64,000 bases of DNA from Parapristionchus giblindavisi (GCA_943737045.1 CALSFV010000293.1:1-64000), one strand, 5' to 3'; positions 22,790 to 33,225 are shown, counted from the stretch's first letter. The notes: generated by a model not told the origin, from the sequence alone. Translations and numbers: made by a program.

Positions 22790-23275
22790 CGAATGATTTC
22801 CTCCTCCACATTCCGTACAATTTTCGACTGGCTTTCCAAGTAAAATCTAAAAAATATACAAAAAATGTAGAATACTACTTAATGACTTCGAATGTCGAGA
22901 TTATGATATCTTTGCATAGAGAAGTAACAAGTTTAATTGAATATCTCGGTCTACACAAACATAACAAATATAGGTGAAACAAGATTCCGACAAGTGACTT
23001 GGATATCTATGATACAATAATAACCAGTGGCTTAGTGATTATCGAACTTGGACAATAAATGGATTATGATTATCCCTGAAATGACAGTGTATCATTCGAT
23101 TTTTTATTGTTATATAAAATATGGAACTCGTTTCATTACTCGTGTTGAAAGTACGAGAGACGGTGATGCATTTCTCCATCTCCACTGGAAACGATTCGCC
23201 AGTCGAAATCATGTTTCGCCTATACTTATTACGTCGAAGAGTAATACGAAATTTAATTCAATTCGTGTGCCTTGA
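22790..23275. repeat. Dispersed repeat R1, unit 1 edge
   Basis: R1 copy. From about 22980 on it is almost identical to 51990 onward, so it marks the left edge of the near-identical segment. Confidence 0.85.
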
Positions 23276-23721
23276 ATAACGGGTTGCACCTTTACCTTTT
23301 ACCTAGAATAAATCAATAATATAGAACCTATCGATAAAAATCAATATTCAGGTGGAAGAAGATGCTAAAAAGCCAATAATGGCAATGAGATTATGAGATT
23401 TGCGTGATCAAGTCACTGCCGATTCTCCTTTCGGTAGTCTTGCTAGATGTATTAGACGTATATTTCCAATGAAGAATGTGCAAATCGGTAGAAAACGTTT
23501 GAGGTAACGCTAGTCCACATACAGTTTGTCACTTATGCCTTATTTGCACTGTGAACTGAAATGACATCATTGCATTAAGTTTTCTTGAAAATTGAAGAGC
23601 GATTTACATAATTCGAGGCAGCCCATCGTTTTCTGTGTAGTCTCTCATATCTTCTTGTTCTCGCCTTCATCACTTCTTCTCTTCATTTTCGACCACTTCA
23701 TTCTACTCCTCTTCACCACTC

Positions 23722-26700
23722 ATGAACGGTACAAAGAAGTCAGAGGTGATTATGCTCTTTCTCGTTGTCTGGTTCTCTCCTTTCCCATACTCTCTCGTCA
23801 ATTTTTCAAAGCTCTTTGCCATGATCATAAGGTTTTAAAGGCACACCCCAAGCTAATCTTACTATCCGCTCTGGTCACATTCCGTCGCAAACAAAGACGA
23901 GAGAGTGTTGCCAGAGCGGAGATCTTCACATTAGCTCAGGGTGTGATATTAAGTATTTTTTTTCAAGTGTATTCAAAGCGCATGCACTCTCCTTGTCAGA
24001 GAGCAAAGAAATGCATTACCGAAGATACGAACATATCATTTCAGGCCAAACCTAAGAAGAAACCAACCAAGGTTCGGAGCAAGACACTGGTTACCATAAT
24101 CCCAATCCTACCGTAGTCAAAAGCTCTTCCGTTCAGGACTCTGGTACGGTCAAGAAGTCGAAGACGACGCCCGTCACCAGAAAATCCAACGCTGGCCACA
24201 CACCTCCACGTGTGCAGCAGTCAAAGAAGAAGACTGTTCCTAATGCTGCGCGTAAGCCCGACCCCTTTTTGCAGCACAACATACACGCTTATGGGTTGCA
24301 GGTCGAAGCGTCCCATCGAGTAATGGCACTAAGGCTGCAGCTACCCCAATGACGCCGAGAACAACGAGTTCCACACCCGCAAAAACGCCACAAGTGAAAC
24401 AAGTAAGAGTTGGTAGATCAGACGATTATTGACCGATTCGTTGGTTGATCAATGCTGTAGTTGCAGTCGACACTGTGGGATACTGTAGTTAGAGTTGTCT
24501 TTGAAAAAAAACAACCGCTCGACAACTTTTGCAATGCGCAAAATAGAATTATATTAATCCAATTAACAATTAAAGTTCACATTGCATAATTGTAAATCTA
24601 ATGTGCATGCAAACTTGTACATTATAACCTATACATTGATCGCATATATTCTTGCTACTTTGCAGCAACCTCTGCAGCCCGTCAAGTCTGTGGATAGTTT
24701 GGATATGATCGCAACTGCGATCGGAGATAACTCAACACCCAGTGAATTTGACTGCCTGGAGACGCAAGCACAGAAGGAGACGCAGAGAAAGGAGGCAGAG
24801 AAGAGGAAGAGGGAAAAGGAGAAGAAAGCAAGAGAACAACAGTCGACTAAACCGAATCAGAACAAGGATCGGACGGAAAAGGTATACCAAATATCTCTTT
24901 TATGTAAATTCAAAACTGACCCATATCTCCGTATACATTGTGAAACATGTATGAGTACAATATATAAAAATTTCAAGATGAACGGATATCTACAAGAACA
25001 AGAGCTATCTTCAAAAAAAAGCGATATCCTGCTGGCCACTGTAGCATTAAGAATTCCGTGATATTCTTGATTAGGCTCACCATATTGTTTCATTTTATCT
25101 TCATTTTACTCCCGTTAATGGGGAAACGCACAACCCAAGCTAATTTGATCCTCCGCTCTCGCAACACTCTCGCATACAAAGAAAGCGAGAGAGAGTGGCG
25201 CGAGCGGACAGTGTCAAATTAACTTTAATGGTTAGTGATTATGACTTCTAAGTGGTTATTGCTATAGGCCCGAAAGGAAAAGGCTGATAAAGAACGTAAA
25301 GAGAAGGAGAGGATGGAAGCAGAAAGGAAACAGGCTGAAGAAAGGAAAGAGCAGGAACGGAGAGAAATGGAGAGGAAAAAAGCAGAGGAGAAGAAGATGG
25401 CTGAAGCCAGAGCATTACAGGAGAAGGAGAAAGCGGAGAAATTAAAGGCTATGGAAAGGTATGCAGGTTATTGGAGCAGTGCTTTGGCGGCATAAGTGAC
25501 ATGGTTTTCTGGTGCAGAAGCTTAGTACTTATGTTTTTGGCGATCATGCGCTTCGATATCTGTGATCTTTGATCTTTGATCTTCTATTTCAGTGAGTTGG
25601 ATCCGAAGAAAAGGGCGGAAGAAGAGAACAAGGAAGGACACGGCACTATCACTGCTACGTTTGATCAATTTCTTCTAAAACTCGGTTTGATCTTAGATCT
25701 TTGATCTGCGATTCTTGATCCTTAAACTATTTCAGCCGAGAAGGGCTGGACTTCAATCTCCGAAGAGTTCAAGGTCGGATACAAGATGGTACGATTGAAT
25801 GAAATTATCTTTGATCTTTGATCTTTTGATTGCAGAATCCTGAAGTTAATCGTGACACTCGATACGTTATCAACTTCAATGTGCCACCGGATGGAGATTT
25901 CTACGACGCAAATCGCGTTGAAGTCGTCGGAGTCGATAACAAATTCATCATAGCCACGGTAATAATTGCATATTTGCACATGATAGAAATTATGGTAATA
26001 CTCCAGAAACCTATCTTGAAGGCGGAGCCCTCTGACATATTGCCGCAAACTTTATGCCTAAAAACGGCGCGCGCTGTTCTCCCCTCGTTCAAGCTCCGCT
26101 CAATTCGATAAATAAATATCCATTGAATTCATTTTTAACTATTAAAATTCAGGCGCCGACAAATGACAATGCAAGTCGCGAAACTTTCTGGCGAATGGTA
26201 TATGATGTAAGAAATTGATCTTTGATCTTTGTTCAATCGAAGTAATTTCAGTCAAGCGTCTCTTCCATATTTTACCTGGAGAACTATGACGCCGATAGGA
26301 AAGGTGCCTAAATCCCGGTTACCATTCCGGACCCGCTATGGTTCTGATTTTCAGATAATTTTGTGCCGTGGAATCCGCTCGACTCAAAGGATTACGGTAA
26401 AATGACGGTTATGAACAAGAAGGTCACTGGGGAGGGATCTATGCAAGCAATACTGGAAGTGTTGCCTTATGGTATACGGTAGATCGTATCGATTGATTAT
26501 ACAATGACTCAATCTTCAGGGTGCTCAAACTCGTTGATTACCCGATTTGTACAATCGTACAAGTGGCCCGAACAGGTTCGATCGAAAGTTGATCTTTGGT
26601 ATTTGATCATTGATATTTTCAGCTTCCAGTGTACGGAACGGAAACTCCCGAAGCCATGCCAGCAATCAAAGCAGTTCGATTACTGAAGAACGAAGTGAGT

Positions 26701-27191
26701 CCTCTCTTAGACTCCGCCTCTATTGATCTTTGATCTTTGTTCAGTATGGTACATCACTGGTGGTCTGCTCGAATGGATTGGGCAAGAGCGCGATGTTCAT
26801 CATGCTTCACTCCATCATCGCACGACTGAACGCCAAGAAGGACACTTCGGTTGGTCAAATTGATCTTTGATCTTTGATCTTTGATCTTTGATCTTTGATC
26901 TCTTCAGGTTCCCACTATTCTCGAGTGCGTTCGTCGTGACCGATGGGGCGCCATCCAGACTGAGGAGCAATATCTAACTCTTCATCTACTCCTACTCTAT
27001 TATATCAGGGTACGTGAATCTTTGATCTTTGATCTTTGATCTTTGATCTTTGATATCGTTGATCTTATCAGACCAAGTTTGTCAAGCTGAAGGAGCCAAC
27101 GTTGGCGCTGCGACAAGCGCTCATCGATTTCGAGGACGAGGATTTCGAGGATTTCGAGGATTTCGAGGATTATGAGGAGGACGAATGCTGA
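23722..27191 (+). CDS. PTP-like gene, copy 1: divergent protein-tyrosine-phosphatase domain, ~539 aa
   Basis: Exons: 23722-23745, 24045-24071, 24137-24251, 24302-24402, 24666-24881, 25268-25458, 25593-25684, 25736-25788, 25836-25958, 26153-26206, 26252-26303, 26355-26471, 26520-26575, 26623-26694, 26745-26849, 26908-27009, 27072-27191; frames join at every border. N-terminus: MNGTKKSE plus basic KPKKKPTK, a Ser/Thr/Pro-rich stretch to ~residue 89, then Lys/Glu-rich coiled coil (~110-225). PTP domain ~235-530: DFYDAN and FIIATAP (substrate/core motifs), ETFWRMVYD, WPE (~404-406) for the WPD loop, VVCSNGLGKS (~437-446) for HCxxGxGRS, QTEEQY for the Q-loop. Cys is kept, Arg is Lys, Asp is Glu, so activity is doubtful. 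The last exon has a GAGGATTTC expansion giving an acidic tail ending YEEDEC. The start ATG and the 24072 donor (GTTCGG) are the weakest choices. Confidence 0.8.
23839..23948. mobile_element. TTAA MITE family 1 copy in PTP intron 1
   Basis: TTAA at 23835-23838 and 23949-23952; AGGCACACCCCAAGC left end. Same insertion in all three PTP copies (38498, 52835), so older than the triplication. Confidence 0.92.
25115..25229. mobile_element. TTAA MITE family 1 copy in PTP intron 5
   Basis: Hairpin GATCCTCCGCTCTCGCAACA ... GCGCGAGCGGAC with a degenerate left end; also present at 39676 and 54110. Confidence 0.8.
25570..27060 (+). repeat. TTTGATC heptamer arrays in PTP introns
   Basis: Introns at 25459-25592, 25685-25735, 25789-25835, 26207-26251, 26576-26622, 26695-26744, 26850-26907 and 27010-27071 contain one to six TTTGATC units, always between the donor and the 3' acceptor. 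Longest runs 26862-26900 and 27018-27052. The heptamer is nearly absent from exons. Confidence 0.9.
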
Positions 27192-27448
27192 ATCCAATGC
27201 TGCTGGAACACAGAATCAGCAAATGGCGGGCAACGGCAACAACAATAACAACAATAGCCACTATCTTGGCTAGGCTCCGCCCACAAATATATGGACATGC
27301 CCACAAACGATATTCTCATCCTTCCTCTCACGATAGCGCAACTAAACTACAGCTCTCGGATAAACGAGATTTGGCCTGTAGAAATGGTGTGTTGGATTCG
27401 CATTGTTATGGACATAATTGTACAATTTAGATTATAGCACAATATTAT

Positions 27449-27454
27449 AATAAA
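27449..27454 (+). terminator. Polyadenylation signal, PTP copy 1
   Basis: AATAAA about 260 bp after the stop; the same signal follows copy 2 at 56411-56416. Confidence 0.6.
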
Positions 27455-27686
27455 ACATGAAAAATGTATTTAATTTTCTATTTCTCTTTGAAATTCTAAA
27501 AGTTTTCCTCTTGATGGTCCTTTGATATTACTTGCATTTTTATTAATCTCAACGAACACAATTCTTATTGTTAGAAGCGAAAAACTGTTAGCTACTCTAC
27601 AAAAGTTTATCGTACAAAAATCTTATATCTTCTTTATCTTATTCTGGCACAACACAGTCACAAAGAACATTATTTTTTAAATTTAA

Positions 27687-27794
27687 AGGCACACCCCCGA
27701 GCTAAAATGAAACTCTTCGCTTTGACAACGATCTCTTTCTTTGTCTAGGAGAGAGTGCTGCCAGAGCGGAGAGTAAGATTAGCTCGGGTGTCCG
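27687..27794. mobile_element. TTAA MITE family 1 copy
   Basis: TTAA at 27683-27686 and 27795-27798; ends AGGCACACCC and GGGTGTCCG. Orthologous copy at 56649-56756. Confidence 0.92.
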
Positions 27795-28080
27795 TTAAAA
27801 AATCAAGAAAAGAACAGTAAGAAACGAAGAAAAGTTCAGGGTATATCGAAAATTGGAGAAGCTGCGATTAGTACGGATCTCAAGATATTTTTTTGTTGCT
27901 TCGTTCCCTTTTGAACTTATCCAACTACACTTTTTGTTAAGAGATCTATATCATGTACTACAGGAATACTATTGGGTTATGTGGAATATTGATTAGAAAC
28001 ACTTACATTCAGATTACAGTTAGATTCTGAAATTATCGATTGATTGATTAATTTACTCTCCCTCATCATCGGCTGCCGCG

Positions 28081-28605
28081 CAGGGTTGGGATTTAACGTT
28101 AACGGTTTTAACGGATTTAACGGATTTAACGGTATTCATCCGTTAAATTAATTTTTAACGATATCCGTTAAATATTTTTCCGTTAAATCCGTTAAAAGTA
28201 AATTTAATATTATGAAGTAAAAAAGTAGAAAATATGCTATTTTAATATGTTTTACGCTTCTAAAATTAATTTTTCGAGTACTCTGTTATCACTATAGCGT
28301 TATACAAGTACAATATCCTAATTGGTTTTCAAAAGCACTTCATTTGCGTCACCCCTTCTTCTTCTTTGGTTTTCGCATTTTTTTTGAGTTATGCTTTAGA
28401 ATGATTATTTTATTTTGTTTTCGGAAATTTACTGTTACTACTTCTAATATTGAATGATATAAATGGTTAATTATTGCAATTAGTCGATTTACACCATTTC
28501 TTTGGAAATTTAATTTAACGGATTTAACGGAATTTAACGGAATTTGAAACCGTTAATTTAACGATTTAACGGATCCGTTAAATTTTGATTTAACGCCCAA
28601 CCCTG
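28081..28605. mobile_element. hAT-type non-autonomous element, 525 bp
   Basis: Terminal repeats CAGGGTTGGG and CCCAACCCTG, flanked by a perfect 8-bp duplication CTGCCGCG (28073-28080 and 28606-28613). Subterminal DNA is full of TTAACGG/CCGTTAA repeats on both sides. An 8-bp duplication plus CAGGG-type ends is the hAT signature. No coding frame. Confidence 0.92.
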
Positions 28606-29070
28606 CTGCCGCGTCCTGCAATCATAGTTTGAGAGATTACAGTATACTTGTAATGATGGTAAAGTAATGGTAAAGGGATCATGAATTCCGATCTCCGTTG
28701 TCAGAGAAAACAAAATTTCTATTCTCAATCTTTTGTATGGTATGGGTAATGTATGCATCAGTAGGATCTTCAAGAAGAGTTTAATAATAAAAAAATAATA
28801 AAGATATATTATCTACAATGTTGTTATGTATAGGTTGCTTACGCACGATCAATCAATACATCTATACTGTCCATATTCTAAATACCAAATCATTTCCACG
28901 TATTGATTTTACACCATCCAAATGTTTTTGATCTCATATTTCTCTTTCCACGGTGTTTATTGCCATTGAATTTATCATATATTTCTATTCCCTGACTATT
29001 TTCCGCCAAGACTCTCTATTTCTCGCACAAACTCTCGCTCTTTAAAGTACCATAGATTCAATATTTTGAT

Positions 29071-29078
29071 TATAAATA
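29071..29078 (+). promoter_or_regulatory. TATA box of the small secreted-peptide gene
   Basis: TATAAATA 46 bp before the ATG at 29124, spaced well for a start site near 29100. Identical in the second copy (58033-58040). Confidence 0.6.
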
Positions 29079-29123
29079 GGGTCAATATGGCGAAACACTT
29101 CATTCAAAAGCCCATCGATCGAT

Positions 29124-31268
29124 ATGAAGCTTCTCATACTTCTTGTTGTTGTTGTTTCTTTATATTTTGCGCAGGTATATTTCATTTCAAAAATGGTTCA
29201 ATCGATAATAAAGCTTTTTCAGGCCAATGTCTCCGATGGTGAGTCGGTTTTAAATCACGATTTATATCACGGGTCTCCTGTAAAAGTGTAGCAAAAACGG
29301 CCGGGTCTGCCACTAGGAAAAATTTTTTTGTCTCCGATTTCGATGAAAGTCGATCAGTGGGTGTGGTTGGGGGTCATGAGAAGGCCTAGCCACATGATTT
29401 GACCAAAATTACTAATTATCGATTTTTTGTGATCTACCCTGAAAATGATCATAACTTGGTTCATTTTTATCGTACAGCGAGCGGACAGATCTCATTCGAA
29501 TCGTATTCTAATGCTCTCCAAAAAAGTTTTCCATGACCCATTCGTAGCTAAGTCGTCTTCAGGGCGAAAAACGCAAAAAACCAATTTTTAAACCAAAAAG
29601 GCGACCTGTTCTCGAAATTTTTCTCTTGAGATCATCAGTATTATTGCAGAAAAAAAGTTTTCAGATCACGTACGAAGTCGTTATGTTGTTCATTTACCGT
29701 ATCTCTGTCCTCCCAATACCGTTTACTGAATGAATCGGGACTTAGTCGTTTTTTTCACGCCTCAACAGTGTTTTGATCGTATCTGCCTTCAAAATGGTCC
29801 AATCGACAACTTAAAAAAAGGAAAATGATGCTCTCGGAAATGTGAATAAAAAGTTCTTGCATGATTGAACAGTTATGACAACCCATTTTCGAGTTATTCG
29901 AGGAAAAACGTCACTGGGACAGAGGAGAGCACAAGATCAGCCCGGAGAGAGTATCGATGATGGATTTCGCTCTCGGACTGTATAAGAGAATGCTCGAGGA
30001 GGTCCAGCAAGGAGTCGGAATCGGTCCACTTTCGGAATCATTAAAGGAATACGAGAAGGCACCGAAGCATCCAAGACCCACGGGATGGGCACTTTGCATT
30101 CGGAAGAAGAGCGCCCCCTACGACCCTATTGCGAAGCAGATGGTGGTCGATCTCTTCGAGGAATTCTACGTAGCCAGGAACAAGCTGAGAGCAGAAGAAG
30201 TCGAGAAGAGAATGAAGGCCAGAACGGACATCATGCCCGCTAACCGAATGTCACACGATCAGATAGAAGGAGGAGACAGAGAAGAAGCTGAAGAGCACCG
30301 CAAGATCAAAGAGAGATGTGGCACAGGACATGGATTTCATCAATGACTGGGAGAAGGAACACGATGAGGAGGGAGGAGGAATTGAGGATGAAGTGAAAGT
30401 ACATGAGGATGATCTGACTATCTCCTCCGATGCAATCTACAACTGGATGAAAACCGAGATGAACACTCTGTTCATGGATGAGGACCCTGACTTGTCTACA
30501 TCCCTCGTTTTCGATCAGTGATGTTGAATTGCATATTGATTCCTTGCTTTTATAACAGTTTCTCATGTATAATATAAAATAAAGTCGGTTGGGTAGTTTT
30601 TAGCGGTACAAAGAATAATTTCCTTTCCGTTCATTCATTAGAATCGATGAAAAAAGAGAAAGTGTAGTGATTTTCCTCGAATAACTCGAAAATGGTTTGT
30701 CATAACTGTTCGATCATGCAAGAACTTTTTATTCGCATTTCCGAGAGCATCATTTCCCTTTTTTTAAGTTGTCGATTGGACCATTTTGAAGGCAGATACG
30801 ATCAAAACACTGTTGAGGCGTGAAAAAAACGACTAAGTCCCGATTCATTCAATAAACGGTATTGGGAGGACAGAGATACGGTATATGAACAACATAACGA
30901 CTTCGTACATGATCTGAAAACTTTTTTTCTGCAATAATACTGATGATCTCAAGAGAAAATTTTCGAGAACAGGTCGCCTTTTTGGTTTAAAAATTGGTTT
31001 TTTGCGTTTTTCGCCCTGAAGACGACTTAGCTACGAATGGGTCATGGAAAACTTTTTTTGGAGAGCATTAGAATACGATTCGAATGAGATCTGTCCGCTC
31101 GCTGTACGCTGTTTGACTTCTGAAAAAAGCACAGCATTAGCGTCTTACCAATTCTTTGTTCCCGCAGAAAAGACACCCGGAAAAGATTGGATGAGCTTGT
31201 GAGTGGTGTGGAGGTCTGGAACGAAGTGCTGAATAGTCAGAGACAGGAGAAACAAAAAAGACATATGA
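29124..31268 (+). CDS. Small secreted peptide gene, copy 1 (~41 aa precursor, 4 exons)
   Basis: Not recognised as a known family. Exons 29124-29174, 29223-29238, 31168-31198, 31241-31268 join in frame. Exon 1 encodes MKLLILLVVVVSLYFAQ, a strong signal peptide; the following ANVSDEKTPGKDWMSLDRR and NKKDI would be the mature part. Introns 1 and 3 are 48 and 42 bp with good GT/CAG borders. Intron 2 is 1.9 kb because a fold-back element sits in it. If exon 3 were not spliced to exon 4 the frame would stop at 31200-31202 after MSL. The product is probably a short extracellular peptide; function unknown. Confidence 0.55.
29266..31105. mobile_element. Fold-back element F with internal gene, in peptide-gene intron
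   Basis: Arms 29450-29900 and 30665-31105 are near-perfect inverse copies (for example GTTGTCGATTGGACCATTTT). The left side extends 200 bp further to CACGGGTCTCCTGTAAAAGT, which recurs at 35037-35285, so it is probably the true element end. Between the arms is a reading frame on the plus strand with a poly(A) signal. Same insertion in copy 2 (58228-60067). Confidence 0.8.
29957..30521 (+). pseudogene. Element F protein with GWAL-type motif, one frameshift
   Basis: The first frame (29957-30346) encodes MMDFALGLYKRMLEEVQQGV, then HPRPTGWALCIRKKSAPYD, LFEEFYVARNKLRAEEVEKR and later MSHDQIEG. The same frame is open upstream from ~29895 (LFEEKRHWDRGEHKISPERV), so the true start may lie in the palindrome arm. 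The 'GWAL ... LFEE ... PEEV-x-x-M ... Q' layout resembles a domain common in uncharacterised, often transposon-associated animal proteins (from memory). A shifted overlapping frame (30318-30521) continues with acidic sequence to TGA, then AATAAA at 30578-30583. One indel near 30310 would join the frames; copy 2 has the same break. Confidence 0.5.
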
Positions 31269-31460
31269 ATTATAGGAATTATGAGTGCAGGAGTTATAAT
31301 TAACACACTACTCCAGTCATGTTAACTGCTATTCAAGCGATTCGCCCACACAAAGACCGAAGATGGCAAACGGTTGATTATGATTAGTATTCCCTTTGTT
31401 CATTGTGTTTCACTTGGCACATTAGAAGGGTGAAATTCTTGAAGAGAATGGACCTATTAA

Positions 31461-31545
31461 AGGCACACCCCGAGCTAATTTCACTGCCCTCATTGGCTAT
31501 AGTCTCTAGCGGACAAAGACAGCTAGAGAGTATGGCCTTTTCCGA
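31461..31545. mobile_element. TTAA MITE family 1 copy, right end eroded
   Basis: TTAA at 31457-31460 then AGGCACACCCCGAGC. Shares its site with 50625; absent at the equivalent sites 36432 and 60420. Confidence 0.75.
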
Positions 31546-31602
31546 ACACCACAATCTCGTCTAAAAAACTCTATAGTACAGAACCTTTTCCATGAAGCTT
31601 AA

Positions 31603-31715
31603 AGGGGCTGAAACCTTTGTCGACGGTCTCTTCAACGGTCTACGCTCTCTCGTTGTTAGAGAACATAGAAATAGCGTGAGCAATGAAGATACCATTGAGT
31701 GAGGTCACTCTCCCT
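31603..31715. mobile_element. TTAA MITE family 2 copy
   Basis: TTAA at 31599-31602 and 31716-31719; GAGAGAGCG-type core and CACTCTCCCT end. Absent from the paralogous sites in units 2 and 3. Confidence 0.85.
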
Positions 31716-31734
31716 TTAATTTGGAGGCCCTCGA

Positions 31735-31985
31735 ATGTCTATGCAAATATATAACATATCGGCTATTCAAGGGCTAAATGATATGCAAGAAATTAGAACT
31801 TCCAATCGTGCATCCTTTGGTATGGTGGTAAAGGCGCTGTCTAGTAAGCGCAACGTCGCGGGTTTGAAACCTATTGCCGAATTTTCTTATTTTCAAAATT
31901 TCGCGCCTTTGCCCGTACATCAAGCATGATTCATTCATGATTCTAGCGATCAATAAGCTAAATTAGCATAAACTAATTTATGTAA
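31735..31985 (+). ncRNA. SINE-like repeat with tRNA-type B box, copy 1
   Basis: TGGTATGGTGGTAAAGGCGC, then TCGCGGGTTTGAAACC, at tRNA A/B-box spacing. A conserved non-tRNA body follows. Other copies: 36462-36715 (B box GGGTTCGAAACC) and 60464-60715. Confidence 0.6.
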
Positions 31986-32062
31986 GGTATGCAGAATAAC
32001 TTTTGCTATCTTTCTGTCTTCACAGTTTGTTCACGAAAATATTGCCCGGACACCACCTTTAA

Positions 32063-32158
32063 GGGCACACATCGAGCTGATTTGAAAATCTCCGCTCTGA
32101 CCACACTCGCTTTCTTTGTCGACGAGAAAGCGTTGCCAGAGCGGAGAGTAAAATCAAC
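32063..32158. mobile_element. TTAA MITE family 1 copy
   Basis: TTAA at 32059-32062; hairpin around ACACTCGCTTTCTTTGTCGA. Orthologue at 60790. Confidence 0.8.
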
Positions 32159-32293
32159 AAACATGATTACTAGCGTGGGCGGATTTTTGACGCCCCAGTC
32201 CGTCATGCAAAATGTTTCTCACGCTAATCATACATCACTACCATTTTCAATGACCACTTTAGGGCGTGGCAAGCATGGTTGAGCTCCGGATTA

Positions 32294-32637
32294 TGGCTCG
32301 TTAAAAAATAGAGGAAAACCGAAATCAGCGACTTTCCATCCATTGAAAAAGTACCCGGAAAGTCGCAAATGGAAACACGAAATTTGAATTCGCGCGCGCG
32401 CAAAGAAGTGCGGGAATTCAAATAGGGAATTTCCCCGGGTTGTATATTTTTAGCGAGAAGGAAGTTGAATTTTCATTTTCACTACTAAAAATCGATGACG
32501 GAAAAAAATTTTGAATTCCCGCACCTCTTTGCGTGCGCGCGAATTCTAATTTCGTGTTTCCATTTTCGACTTTCCGGGAACTTTTTTAACGGGTGGAAAG
32601 TCGCCAATTTCGGTTTTCCACTATTTTTAACGAGCCA
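32294..32637. mobile_element. Harbinger-like MITE, 344 bp, unit 1 only
   Basis: Inverted ends TGGCTCGTTAAAA and TTTTAACGAGCCA, flanked by a TTA duplication (32291-32293 and 32638-32640). Unit 3 has the uninterrupted site (CCGGATTAGCTTGGG near 61013), so the insertion is younger than the duplication. A TTA/TAA duplication is typical of PIF/Harbinger. Confidence 0.9.
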
Positions 32638-32891
32638 TTAGCTTGGGTCTCAGGAGATTTTCTGTCCATTTCTTTACTTTTGAACTGATAATACTACACT
32701 TTCTGGTAAATGAAAGATAAACGATAATACAAACAACTAGATTTAATGCTTAAATATTGATTAGAAATCTAGAAATTAGAAAAATTTGTCTGTTCTTTCC
32801 GTCTGTCTCGGCTGTGCTTCTTTTGTTCGTTTATTCGTCTCTACCCGAGTCAACAGAAATGATTCTGAAATAATCGATTCATTTGTTTATT

Positions 32892-33225
32892 TATTCTTCC
32901 TCCTCTTTACCGAATTTGTCGAACTTGTCGCGGCCTGCAATCTTAGTTTGATGTTTGACCTTGCATCAGTGATCTTTGATCTTTGATCTTTGATCTCACC
33001 TGGGACTGTTGATATTCCGATATGCGAACTATTTATTTATTTATCTTACACCACAAGGTTGTTTCATCAAATACATGTAATGTTCGAGTGTAAATAAATT
33101 GTGTAGAATAACAAAATTTCAAAATTATTATGAGAATGGGGATGGGGAGATCGTTCATGTTACTCTCATTCGCAGTTATGGCAATGCCGGAAGGCCTTGC
33201 GAGGGAACACGGCGTCTAAGGTGAT
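32892..33225 (-). pseudogene. Beta-tubulin C-terminal remnant
   Basis: Minus strand 33220-33150 reads AVFPRKAFRHC and then ESNMNDL, matching the FRRKAFLHW...ESNMNDL block with a deletion between. After an acceptor (GATTGCAG) comes KFDKFGKEEEE and TAA at 32892, with AATAAA overlapping the stop. A GATCAAAG-rich intron separates them. Stops and deletion make it dead. The unit 3 equivalent has lost the tail. Confidence 0.55.

Noticed and set aside
23592..24116. 174-aa open frame upstream of PTP copy 1
   Set aside because: It runs through an intron and a MITE; the spliced model starting at 23,722 joins all exons in frame and is conserved in the three copies.
24045..24136. Frameshift near the start of the PTP gene
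   Set aside because: A short intron ending TTCCGTTCAG restores the frame in all three copies; the apparent stop lies inside it.
24582..25061. 159-aa open frame in PTP copy 1
   Set aside because: Its middle part is a real exon (24666-24881) but both ends are intron read-through.
28081..28605. Interstitial telomere repeat (TTAACGG)
   Set aside because: The repeats are imperfect, lie on both strands symmetrically, and are enclosed by hAT ends with an 8-bp target duplication.
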